Positions 26,509 to 33,465 of a DNA stretch of 52,071 nt are shown piece after piece. The notes under the pieces were generated by a model that worked only from the letters and a program-made list of their open reading frames with translations, did not search any database and was not told the origin of the DNA. This DNA is from Gammaproteobacteria bacterium (lineage in GTDB: Bacteria > Pseudomonadota > Gammaproteobacteria > GCA-001735895). The stretch is from the NCBI GenBank assembly GCA_024232855.1, contig JAAEPH010000438.1, positions 1 to 52,071 of the forward strand, in the 5' to 3' direction. A program made the translations under genes and the position numbers. Position 1 is the first letter of the stretch, and each line of letters begins with the position of its first letter.

Positions 26509-27714
26509 TCAGGCGGTAACGATAGCCTGTTCGTTGGGCTCGAGGTATTCGCGCACCATTTCGGCAATATTTTCGTGACCCGCTAGCAGGTCCGAGATTT
26601 TCGCGAAAGAAGGGTTGGGCTGGTTGGGCAGGGCGCGCAAGGCCGCCACCATTTGCTGCGCGGGACGTTCGCCCGCCGGATTGAGCATGCTGGCCAGGCC
26701 GAGTTTGACGGCGCGCTCGGCGCGAATCAGCTGCTCCTGGCGGGGTACCGAACGCGGCACGATGAGGGCGCGTTTGTCGAGCGTCAGGATTTCACAAAAG
26801 GTGTTGTAGCCGCCCATCGCCACGATCGCCACCGACTTTTTCATCAACAGCTCGATATGGCTGTCGAAGGTGAGGATTTCGACTTTTTCGAGCGCTTTGC
26901 AGCGATCGTGAAATTCCTGTTGTTCGAAGGCCTGCATGAAGGGCCCGGTCACGATAATGGCGCGATAGGGCAGTTCCGGTTCGGTTTCGTAGGCACGGAT
27001 GACCCAGTCGAGCATATCGACTCCGTCGCCGCCACCGCCGGCCGTCACCAGGATAAACGGTTCGCTGGGGTCGATCGGCGCCACCCGGTTGGGTTCGTTG
27101 GGAACTTCGCGCTCGAGGTAACCGGTATACGATATCCGGGCGAGAGTGGATGGCGACAGGTCGATGCCTGCGATCGGGTTGCCCATTTCCCTGAGGCCGT
27201 ACACCCAGATATCGTCATAGATGTCCTCGAGCACCGGCAGGACTTTCTTGCGTTCCCACTCCTGTTTTAACTGCTCGGTTTCGTCCATCACGTCACGCAA
27301 TCCAAGCACGTTGACGCAGCCCGCCTGTTTCAGCATTTCGAGGGTGGACCTGACTTCGCCCTGCAGGCCGGTGGGTTCCTTGTCGACGAGAAATATATCG
27401 GGTTTGAAGCTGACCGCGGTGTGGTAAATGATCGATTCACGCATCGCCAACGTCTGTTCCAGGTCGATATGCAGGCCGAGCGAAGTGTATTCACCGTTCT
27501 TTAACTTGATGACCCCGGGAATACGGACGAAATCGACACGCGCCCTGAAATCGAAGCTGCCGATGATCGGGGAGCCCGACAGGATCAGTACCGACAACCC
27601 CTTGTATCGAGCAACCAGCGAATGGGCAATCGAGCGACAACGCCGCAGGTGACCCAGGCCAAACGAATCGTGGCTATAGATTAGAATCCTGGACTGTTTG
27701 AGTCGCTCGGTCAT
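26509..27714 (-). CDS. MurG-like predicted glycosyltransferase (COG4671 type), first of operon
   Basis: A 401-residue protein starting MTERLKQSRILIYSHDSFGL; the GLGHLRRCRSIAHSL block matches the GIGHLQRSLQLAAAL of its neighbour. The donor-binding half contains FILVTAGGGGDGVDMLDW, SVAIVAMGGYNTFCEILTL and RSVPRQEQLIRAERA. I preferred the ATG at 27714 over one 57 bases upstream because homologous sequence begins there. Two adjacent transferases of one family suggest addition of two similar sugars or a heterodimer. The gene opens the minus-strand operon that ends in the deacetylase. Confidence 0.87.
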   Translation of the reverse strand: MTERLKQSRILIYSHDSFGLGHLRRCRSIAHSLVARYKGLSVLILSGSPIIGSFDFRARVDFVRIPGVIKLKNGEYTSLGLHIDLEQTLAMRESIIYHTAVSFKPDIFLVDKEPTGLQGEVRSTLEMLKQAGCVNVLGLRDVMDETEQLKQEWERKKVLPVLEDIYDDIWVYGLREMGNPIAGIDLSPSTLARISYTGYLEREVPNEPNRVAPIDPSEPFILVTAGGGGDGVDMLDWVIRAYETEPELPYRAIIVTGPFMQAFEQQEFHDRCKALEKVEILTFDSHIELLMKKSVAIVAMGGYNTFCEILTLDKRALIVPRSVPRQEQLIRAERAVKLGLASMLNPAGERPAQQMVAALRALPNQPNPSFAKISDLLAGHENIAEMVREYLEPNEQAIVTA

Positions 27715-27866
27715 ATTAGCGGTGTGGCAGTACTTTCGACGCAGACTACACTGAAATCGGTTTGAACGCACTGACGTTATGGCAATTTAAACAGGCAGAT
27801 CTGGAATTATTGACAAGCGGTCCGGTCATAGCATCATAATACTGAACAAGCCGGTGGGAGCCACCC

Positions 27867-28257
27867 CTGAACAAGAAAATTGTTAAAAACGATTCGCCAG
27901 TCCACTGGCCATTTTGGGGGCGCAGTCTCAAGGACAGGGTGCTGCCGGAACGCTTGCGCAAATCGATCCAGGATCAACAGGAACGCAGCGAAATCCTGAT
28001 CAGCGTGATTCAACTGGTCATCGTGGCACGGTGACAATGTCAACCTGGCCGCGCGCCTGGAGCAACTCAACAAGGACTACGGCACGCGCATTATCGTTGC
28101 ACAAAGTACCGTCGATGAAATTGCCGAGGGCAGCTTCGAGTTCCGGGAACTGGGGAAGTGTCGGTGCGAGGTTTACTGCGACCCGTCTCAATTTACACGG
28201 TCGCCAGCGATCGACCCGGGATTCAGCACGGCGAATAACGCCGCCGACCTGCCGTGC
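27867..28257 (+). pseudogene. Class III adenylate cyclase remnant with large internal deletion
   Basis: The first fragment reads NKKIVKNDSPVHWPFWGRSL ... LPERLRKSIQDQQERSEILI, an N-terminus seen in membrane class III cyclases. It is cut at about 28030 and joined to HGDNVNLAARLEQLNKDYGT ... TVDEIAEGSFEFREL, the end of the cyclase catalytic domain. The join is out of frame (TGA at 28032-28034). A further one-base loss after FRELG shifts the tail to EVSVRG ... VSIYTVAS. Transmembrane segments and most catalytic residues are missing. Element R7 begins right where the gene would end. A GGGAG six bases before a CTG at 27867 may mark the original start. A cyclic-nucleotide-binding gene lies 870 bp further on. 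Confidence 0.75.
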
Positions 28258-28471
28258 TTAGCCCGCATATCTCACCAGGATGGCGGGCCCTCACTTGTTC
28301 TTTGAATTCACAAGGTAGTTATTCAGGCGGGTTACGCACTGTTATTCCGCTCCTTCAGAAAATCCCTTATGAACCCAAAGCCCTGCGCGATGATGTGCAA
28401 GGAAGCACGAATGCGGTGGAGGCAGGAGCCGAGAACCGCCATCCCGTCCCCTGGTGAGATATGCGGGTTAG
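28258..28471. repeat. Palindromic element R7 with TTAG target duplication
   Basis: Perfect 17-bp terminal repeats CCCGCATATCTCACCAG (28262-28278) and CTGGTGAGATATGCGGG (28451-28467) lie between two TTAG tetranucleotides (28258-28261 and 28468-28471). TTAG is not its own complement, so this is the clearest target-site duplication of the family. The interior resembles R5 for ~130 bp and then holds ~60 bp not in R5 (around 28395-28440). The right TTAG contains the stop codon of the HD-domain gene on the minus strand (TAA at 28470-28468). Confidence 0.9.
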
Positions 28472-29124
28472 GCAGGACTACGCAGGTATTCCAAATAACG
28501 CGTCAGGTTGTTGCGCGCCTGTTGCTCATAGCGCTCGAAGAAGAAATCGGACAGGAAAAAGCGGGGGCGGGCCAACAACCTGCGTTGAAATCCGGTCTTG
28601 TTCAGTTGGTAATCGGCGTCGCTGAGATGAGGATTTTCAGCCCGTAGATTCAGACTGTCACGCAGGAATTCGTCCCAGGACAGCGCGAAACCCGATAAAT
28701 CGATATCGACCATGTAGATGCTGTCAGCGTCTTCGAGCGAGTTACCGTCATGCCGCGTCGCCACGATCAGTCGAGCGATCAACTGGCGCATCTCGTCAGC
28801 GTGAGCGTCGGCGGATAATTCCAGGTAAAGTTCTGCGCTCATGGCTTCGTTATCGCGCCGACCGGGTTCGAGGATGACATCGTGCATCCAGATCGCGATT
28901 TCCAGGGCGTCGGGGAAAGCAGTCAGCGACTCGCACTGCTCGAACATGGCCATGCAGTGTTCGATGTGTGCGAGTGTGTGGTAGTGTCGGTGCGATTCGT
29001 TATAGCCGGTTAACAGACGCTGGTGAATCGCGGCGCTCTCGTCGGTGGCGCCTGCGACAAGGTTGCGTTGCCAGAGCGCCTTAAAACGACTGAGCTGAGT
29101 GAATTTCTCGGTCGCGGGCGCCAA
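28468..29124 (-). CDS. HD-superfamily predicted phosphohydrolase (COG4339 type)
   Basis: About 218 residues from a TTG at 29124. It contains HYHTLAHIEHC, IWMHDVILEP (the HD pair), ATRHDGNSL and MVDIDLSGF, the metal-binding pattern of COG4339-type HD proteins. TTG is preferred because an AGGGA lies five bases upstream and it avoids overlap with the preceding gene; an ATG at 29178 would overlap that gene by 53 bases. The family is uncharacterised; HD proteins typically hydrolyse phosphoesters or nucleotides. Its place next to a cyclic-nucleotide-binding gene makes a nucleotide substrate attractive but unproven. Confidence 0.75.
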   Translation of the reverse strand: MAPATEKFTQLSRFKALWQRNLVAGATDESAAIHQRLLTGYNESHRHYHTLAHIEHCMAMFEQCESLTAFPDALEIAIWMHDVILEPGRRDNEAMSAELYLELSADAHADEMRQLIARLIVATRHDGNSLEDADSIYMVDIDLSGFALSWDEFLRDSLNLRAENPHLSDADYQLNKTGFQRRLLARPRFFLSDFFFERYEQQARNNLTRYLEYLRSPA

Positions 29125-29125
29125 T

Positions 29126-29635
29126 CTAGTCCCTGGCCTGTTGATTCGCCTGTCGCTGAAGCAATTGAAGCTGTTCATCGGTGCGTGTCAGCTTGTCGCT
29201 GAGCATGCGGATAACATCGAGTGCGACCTCGGAATTTTCGCGCAGTATGCGGAAAAACATTTCGGCCGTTATTTTCATTGCGAGCAGGTTTCCGTTTGCG
29301 ATCAGTGTCGCGATTCGCGGCGTGTTGTTGAGCAGGCCGATTTCACCGATCAGTTGATTTTGCGACAGGGTGAACGTCACGATAGGCCCTTTTTCAGTTT
29401 CGGTAACGATATCGACCGCGCCTTCCATGATGACGTAGGCGTAGTCGGCGCTATCGCCGCTATTGAAGACGATGTCGCCGTCCTGGAAAGAAACCATCTC
29501 GCTGGCGAAAGCGAGGAGCTTCAATTTCGAGGTTTCCATCTTGGCAAACATCGGGATTTTTCGAAGTAAATCTGTCTCTTCTGCGAGGTCCAAGTGCCTA
29601 GCTCCAAAGGTTGAATCGGCGTGAACTACGGTCAA
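29126..29635 (-). CDS. Stand-alone cyclic-nucleotide-binding domain protein
   Basis: A 169-residue protein made almost only of one cNMP-binding beta-roll. DLLRKIPMFAKMETSKLKLL leads in. FNSGDSADYAYVIMEGAVDI and NQLIGEIGLLNNTPRIATLI form the phosphate-binding cassette (GEIGLL then R-A-T/S). The final ~35 residues (SDKLTRTDEQLQLLQRQ) are a charged helix, possibly a coiled coil, and there is no helix-turn-helix. It is therefore not a CRP-like transcription factor but may bind a partner when cAMP or cGMP is present. It directly precedes the HD gene and is probably co-transcribed. Confidence 0.85.
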   Translation of the reverse strand: MTVVHADSTFGARHLDLAEETDLLRKIPMFAKMETSKLKLLAFASEMVSFQDGDIVFNSGDSADYAYVIMEGAVDIVTETEKGPIVTFTLSQNQLIGEIGLLNNTPRIATLIANGNLLAMKITAEMFFRILRENSEVALDVIRMLSDKLTRTDEQLQLLQRQANQQARD

Positions 29636-29737
29636 TTACTAAAGATTGGCACGAGGTCGCCTACAATTCAAGCGCAACTGCTTTGTCATTGTTGCAAAAA
29701 AGTTTGCAATAATAGTTACTTGTAGCCTGTTTCTCAG

Positions 29738-30448
29738 CTATTTTCTGGCCCAGGCGTAGTAACCCGATACCTGCAAGTCGCTGGTTGGGCGCCGTCTGAA
29801 TCGCATCGCGAGACGGTCCAGCCAACGTGCCGGCGACATTCCGAAGCGCTTTTCGATACCGTTTTTCCAGCCCTTGTGCAGGTTGAAAATGGAAGACCAG
29901 GGTCCGCGAATCGAGTACAGGGTTACCTCCGAGAAATCGCGCAGCATCCAGGCCATGCCATCACGGCTGAAGCGGTAGCCATCGGTAAAGCGAAGGTCGG
30001 CGGGTGCGTGGTAACGGAACAGGAATGGCAGGTGTAGCAGCAGGTAACCGCCCGGTTGCAACAGGCGGTGAATTTCCCGGATCGCGGCAAACGGGTCATA
30101 GACGTGTTCGAGCACGGAGAGGCAGACGATGCCGTCGTAGCGGTCGGGCCGTAGCCTGCCCGGCGCGCAGATATCGTCGATGATATCCGCCAGCGGATCG
30201 CCGACATTGATTTCCATGGTTTCAATGCGATCCCGCTCGAACAGATCAAAGCGCTCGCGTGTCGACTGGCCGACGTCCAGCACCATATCGCACTCGCTTG
30301 CCATAAAGCCGAGCTTGCCGGTCAGCAAGGCGCCACTGTCGTATGCGTAATCGTGGTTGACCTTAACTCGCCGAATCGCTTCGACGTGACGCGCCATGGC
30401 TGCAGCAGCTTCAGGATTGGGTCGCTGCAGGGAAGGGTTGTCAGCCAT
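29738..30448 (-). CDS. Class I SAM-dependent methyltransferase
   Basis: A 236-residue Methyltransf_11-like protein. MVLDVGQSTRERFDLF is a diverged motif I, followed by METMEIN-like acidic strand 2, VCLSVLEHVYDPFAAIREIH (motif IV) and LLQPGGYLLLHLPFLFRYHA. The motif I glycines are poorer than usual (DVGQST rather than DxGxGxG), so SAM binding should be checked. The C-terminal half resembles methyltransferases of glycan clusters. It is the last gene on the minus strand before the nap operon, separated by 183 bp of non-coding sequence. Confidence 0.8.
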   Translation of the reverse strand: MADNPSLQRPNPEAAAAMARHVEAIRRVKVNHDYAYDSGALLTGKLGFMASECDMVLDVGQSTRERFDLFERDRIETMEINVGDPLADIIDDICAPGRLRPDRYDGIVCLSVLEHVYDPFAAIREIHRLLQPGGYLLLHLPFLFRYHAPADLRFTDGYRFSRDGMAWMLRDFSEVTLYSIRGPWSSIFNLHKGWKNGIEKRFGMSPARWLDRLAMRFRRRPTSDLQVSGYYAWARK

Positions 30449-30581
30449 GGTGAAGTCTGTCCTCGATGATGGTCCCCGCGCATCTTAAACCGATTCAGCC
30501 TTTTTCGCTTTCCTCTATTCACATTTATCGTTAGTCCTTCGCGTACATTTTGTACGATCGGGACGGGGCTGTGAAAAACTA

Positions 30582-30635
30582 TTAGCCCGCAGCAGGAAGC
30601 CCTCGTGACGTAAAACGGTGAGCGATGGGGGCTAG
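30582..30635. repeat. Palindromic element R8, degenerate short copy
   Basis: TTAG then CCCGC (30582-30590) on the left and CGGTGAGCGATGGGGG then CTAG (30616-30635) on the right mark a 54-bp shrunken copy. GTGACGTAAAACGGTGAGCG matches, in reverse complement, the left end of R1. The right CTAG supplies the TAG stop of napC (30634-30632 on the minus strand). The rest of 30449-30581 has no gene; it includes the small palindrome CGTACATTTTGTACG at 30542-30556. Confidence 0.65.
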
Positions 30636-31252
30636 TTGCCGCCAATAACGGCGGTCGGATCGATCGAATGCATATCGGGCAGCTCGTGCGCGATACCCTT
30701 GTGACAGTCGATACAGGTGGCCCTGGTATCCAGTGCCTCGCTGTGCTGTTTGATCGCTCGTCGTCCCTGCTCGCCGAAATCCATCGAGTCGAAGTCGTGG
30801 CAGTTGCGGCATTCGCGCGAATCGGTGCTTTTCATCGCGCGCCAGACGTTTTGCGCCAGCTGCAGGCGTTTCGCCTCGAATTTTTCACGGGTATCGATCG
30901 AGCCCAGCGCCTTGTGCAGTAACTCGTTGCTGGCCTGGATTTTGCGCGCCACCTTGTAGTGCCATTCTTTAGGTACGTGACAATCCGGGCAGGTGGCGCG
31001 CACCCCGGTGCGATTGGCGTAGTGGATGGTGTCCTGGTATTCCGCAAAGACGTTGTCTTCCATTTCGTGGCAGGAGATACAGAACTCCTCGGTATTGGTC
31101 ATTTCCATCGCGGTGTTGAATCCACCCCAGAATATGATTCCGGCAAAAAAACCCGCCGTCAGCAAGGCGCCCAGTGAAAAGCTCACCGACGGCTTTTTCA
31201 GGGTTTGCCATAGCGACTTCAGGAAACTTTTTTCAGTAGAATTATTGCTCAT
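30632..31252 (-). CDS. napC: Membrane tetrahaem cytochrome c, NapC/NirT family
   Basis: A 206-residue protein with one N-terminal membrane anchor (about residues 25-45, SFSLGALLTAGFFAGIIFW) and four c-type haem sites: CISCH at 58, CPDCH at 88, CRNCH at 148 and CIDCH at 180. It oxidises quinol and passes electrons to the NapAB complex in the periplasm. It is last in the napFDAGHBC operon, 30 bp after napB. Its stop codon lies in the flank of repeat R8. Length and haem spacing are normal for NapC. Confidence 0.95.
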   Translation of the reverse strand: MSNNSTEKSFLKSLWQTLKKPSVSFSLGALLTAGFFAGIIFWGGFNTAMEMTNTEEFCISCHEMEDNVFAEYQDTIHYANRTGVRATCPDCHVPKEWHYKVARKIQASNELLHKALGSIDTREKFEAKRLQLAQNVWRAMKSTDSRECRNCHDFDSMDFGEQGRRAIKQHSEALDTRATCIDCHKGIAHELPDMHSIDPTAVIGGN

Positions 31253-31282
31253 AACGCTGTCCCAGGTTTGCTATTGCGAAGG

Positions 31283-31732
31283 CTACTCGCCGCTGATGGC
31301 GATGACGGGCTTGAACTCGTTTTCGACCAGTGGTTTGGCGTTGGCCTGCGGCACGTGACACTGAGTGCAGAAATATCGGCGCGCGGATACGTTCGCCAGG
31401 ACGTTGGCGTCACGATCCTCGAAATGAGTCTGGCTGATCTTGGTGGCGTCGTTCTTACGGTAGTTTTTCCAGCTGTGGCAGCCGAGGCACTTGTTTGATT
31501 TGAGATTGATCTTGTAGCGGTTGATCGAATGCGGCACCAGTGGTGGCTGCTGCACATAGTCGCGCACAATCGGTTCGCCGTCCTTGGGATAGTGCTTCAT
31601 TTCAGGGGATTTTGAATCCTGGTCGATGTCGACCGTTCCGCGCAGCGAGCTCAGCTCTGCCGCGGGCGATTGCAGGGTGAAGGCGAAGCCGGCGACGGTG
31701 GCGAGGATGATGAGGTATTTTATAGGTTTCAT
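31283..31732 (-). CDS. napB: Periplasmic nitrate reductase dihaem cytochrome c subunit
   Basis: A 149-residue secreted protein with signal peptide MKPIKYLIILATVAGFAFTL and a likely cleavage site near SPAA (residues 22-25). Two haem sites are visible, CLGCH (82-86) and CTQCH (122-126). VQQPPLVPHSINRYKI is a NapB hallmark with a distal haem-ligand histidine. It forms the electron-receiving small subunit of NapAB. It starts 5 bp after napH ends. Confidence 0.95.
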   Translation of the reverse strand: MKPIKYLIILATVAGFAFTLQSPAAELSSLRGTVDIDQDSKSPEMKHYPKDGEPIVRDYVQQPPLVPHSINRYKINLKSNKCLGCHSWKNYRKNDATKISQTHFEDRDANVLANVSARRYFCTQCHVPQANAKPLVENEFKPVIAISGE

Positions 31733-31737
31733 AGTGC

Positions 31738-32640
31738 TTACACTCCCGTGGAAGGGCTGGCTGCTTGGTTAGGAGAAGATCGAGATGAATCGGAACGATC
31801 GAAACGAATACCGAACTGAAAAACATCGAGCGCGCAAACATCGATGCAGCGCCCACAGTTGGTGCAGTTCGGAGAATTGATGACGGGACTCGTGTCCGCG
31901 CCCTTGAGTGCCGGGCGCAGTACCTGCTGCTCCGGGCAAACCAGGTAGCAATCCATGCAATCGTCGCATCGCGCGCGCGCGTCGGCGCGTACGCGCAGCA
32001 GGCTGTGCGTACCCAGCAGGCTGTAAAAGGCGCCCACCGGACACAGGTGGCCGCACCAGCCGCGTCGGCTGACGAACAGATCGAATAAAAATATCGCCAG
32101 CAGTATCAGCCAGGCGAGACCCGTGCCAAAGATAATGCCGCGATGAAACATGGAAACCGGGTTGACCAGTTCCCATGCGATGCCGCCGCTGACGAACGCG
32201 ATCACCATTGTCGCCAGCAGCATCAGGTAACGGGTATAGCGGGGCAGGCTGGTAGCACTGCGAAGTCCCAGCTTTTCACGCAGCCGGAACGCCAGGTCGG
32301 TCAGCAGGTTGACGGGGCAAACCCAGGAACAAAAAGCCCTGCCGCCGACGACAAAGTAAAACAGCGCCACAATCAATCCACCGATTATCGCTGTGCCTTG
32401 CGGAATATGACCGGCCGCCAGCGATTGCAGGATCAGGTAGGGATCGGTTAACGGCAGGGTTTCCAGGGTCAGGCTCGAATTCAGGTTGCCGGTGATGATC
32501 CAGACACCGAGCAGCGGGCCGACGAGAAACAATGCCATGATCGATAACTGGCTGAGGCGGCGCAATAACAACCATTTATGAGCCGCCAGCCACCCCTTGC
32601 GCCTGATCGCTTCGTATCCGGGGTAAGATGACTTTTTCAT
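31738..32640 (-). CDS. napH: Quinol dehydrogenase membrane component NapH
   Basis: A 300-residue inner-membrane ferredoxin-type protein with about four helices (for example [20 protein letters not shown] and [20 protein letters not shown]). The CSWVCPV and [13 protein letters not shown] motifs are typical of NapH. Two C-terminal 4Fe-4S clusters are visible: [16 protein letters not shown] and [16 protein letters not shown]. With NapG it forms a second electron route from quinol to NapAB. Its ATG overlaps the end of napG by four bases. Confidence 0.94.
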   Translation of the reverse strand: MKKSSYPGYEAIRRKGWLAAHKWLLLRRLSQLSIMALFLVGPLLGVWIITGNLNSSLTLETLPLTDPYLILQSLAAGHIPQGTAIIGGLIVALFYFVVGGRAFCSWVCPVNLLTDLAFRLREKLGLRSATSLPRYTRYLMLLATMVIAFVSGGIAWELVNPVSMFHRGIIFGTGLAWLILLAIFLFDLFVSRRGWCGHLCPVGAFYSLLGTHSLLRVRADARARCDDCMDCYLVCPEQQVLRPALKGADTSPVINSPNCTNCGRCIDVCALDVFQFGIRFDRSDSSRSSPNQAASPSTGV

Positions 32641-33446
32641 TCGCCGGACTCCAGCAGACCTTCGCCGGCGAAGTCGTAGCGCTTGCTGGAAGGCAGGTTA
32701 TAGCGATGTTCGCCATCCGGGGTTACCAGGCTCGAGCCCGCATTCTCTTTTTCTTCCCAGCCCCAGCGGTAGTGGCGCCCGAGCTCGCCTTTCGCGAGCT
32801 TCAACGGCAAGACCTTGATGGCTGCCTGTTCAAGCACGCAGGAGTGCTCACACTTGCCGCAACCGGTACAGGCGTCGGCGTGAACCGTGGGGATAAACCT
32901 GGCGTGTTTGCCGGTGCGGGTATTGGGGATATGCTCCAGCGTGATCGCCTCGTTGATGGCGGGGCAAACACTGTAACAGACGTCGCAGCGCAACCCCTGG
33001 AAATTCAGGCAATTCTCCTGGTCGAGCAACACCGCAAGCCCCATGCGGGCCTGATCGATATCCTCTAACTCGGGAGCAAGGGCGCCCGAGGGGCAGGCCA
33101 CGACGCAGGGAATGTCGTCACACATTTCACAGGGAACATCGCGCGCCGTGAAATAGGGTGTGCCGGTGGTAACGCCATCCCCGAGCCTGGCCAGGTCGAG
33201 CGTATCGAAAGGGCAGGCGCGCACGCACAGGCCGCAGCGAAAGCAAGCGGCCGCGAACTCACCTTCGTCAAGCGCGCCCGGTGGCCGAATCGCGTTCGCG
33301 GGCATCGATGCCGACTGGCGCGAATACAGGCCTATGCCGAAGCTTAGCAGCGTGACACCGGTGGCGCTGCGTCCCAGTTCGAGCAGGAAGCGCCGTCTGC
33401 TATCGTTGCGCTTGCCGGTGCCGGGTTTTGTAAGCGAGGAAGACAT
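32637..33446 (-). CDS. napG: Ferredoxin-type electron-transfer protein NapG
   Basis: A 269-residue Tat-exported iron-sulfur protein. The Tat motif is [15 protein letters not shown] near residue 17. Four 4Fe-4S clusters are visible: [45 protein letters not shown] and [16 protein letters not shown]. It sits on the periplasmic side with NapH and relays electrons to the nitrate reductase. It starts 19 bp after the napA stop and overlaps napH by four bases. Confidence 0.94.
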   Translation of the reverse strand: MSSSLTKPGTGKRNDSRRRFLLELGRSATGVTLLSFGIGLYSRQSASMPANAIRPPGALDEGEFAAACFRCGLCVRACPFDTLDLARLGDGVTTGTPYFTARDVPCEMCDDIPCVVACPSGALAPELEDIDQARMGLAVLLDQENCLNFQGLRCDVCYSVCPAINEAITLEHIPNTRTGKHARFIPTVHADACTGCGKCEHSCVLEQAAIKVLPLKLAKGELGRHYRWGWEEKENAGSSLVTPDGEHRYNLPSSKRYDFAGEGLLESGE

Positions 33447-33465
33447 TAACCTGGATTACATCCGC

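Noticed and set aside
19574-30635. Integrated prophage or classical capsule island
   Set aside because: There are no phage structural or integrase genes, no att-like tRNA, and no Wzx/Wzy/Wza/Wzc; only enzymatic glycan genes and one unusual ABC protein.
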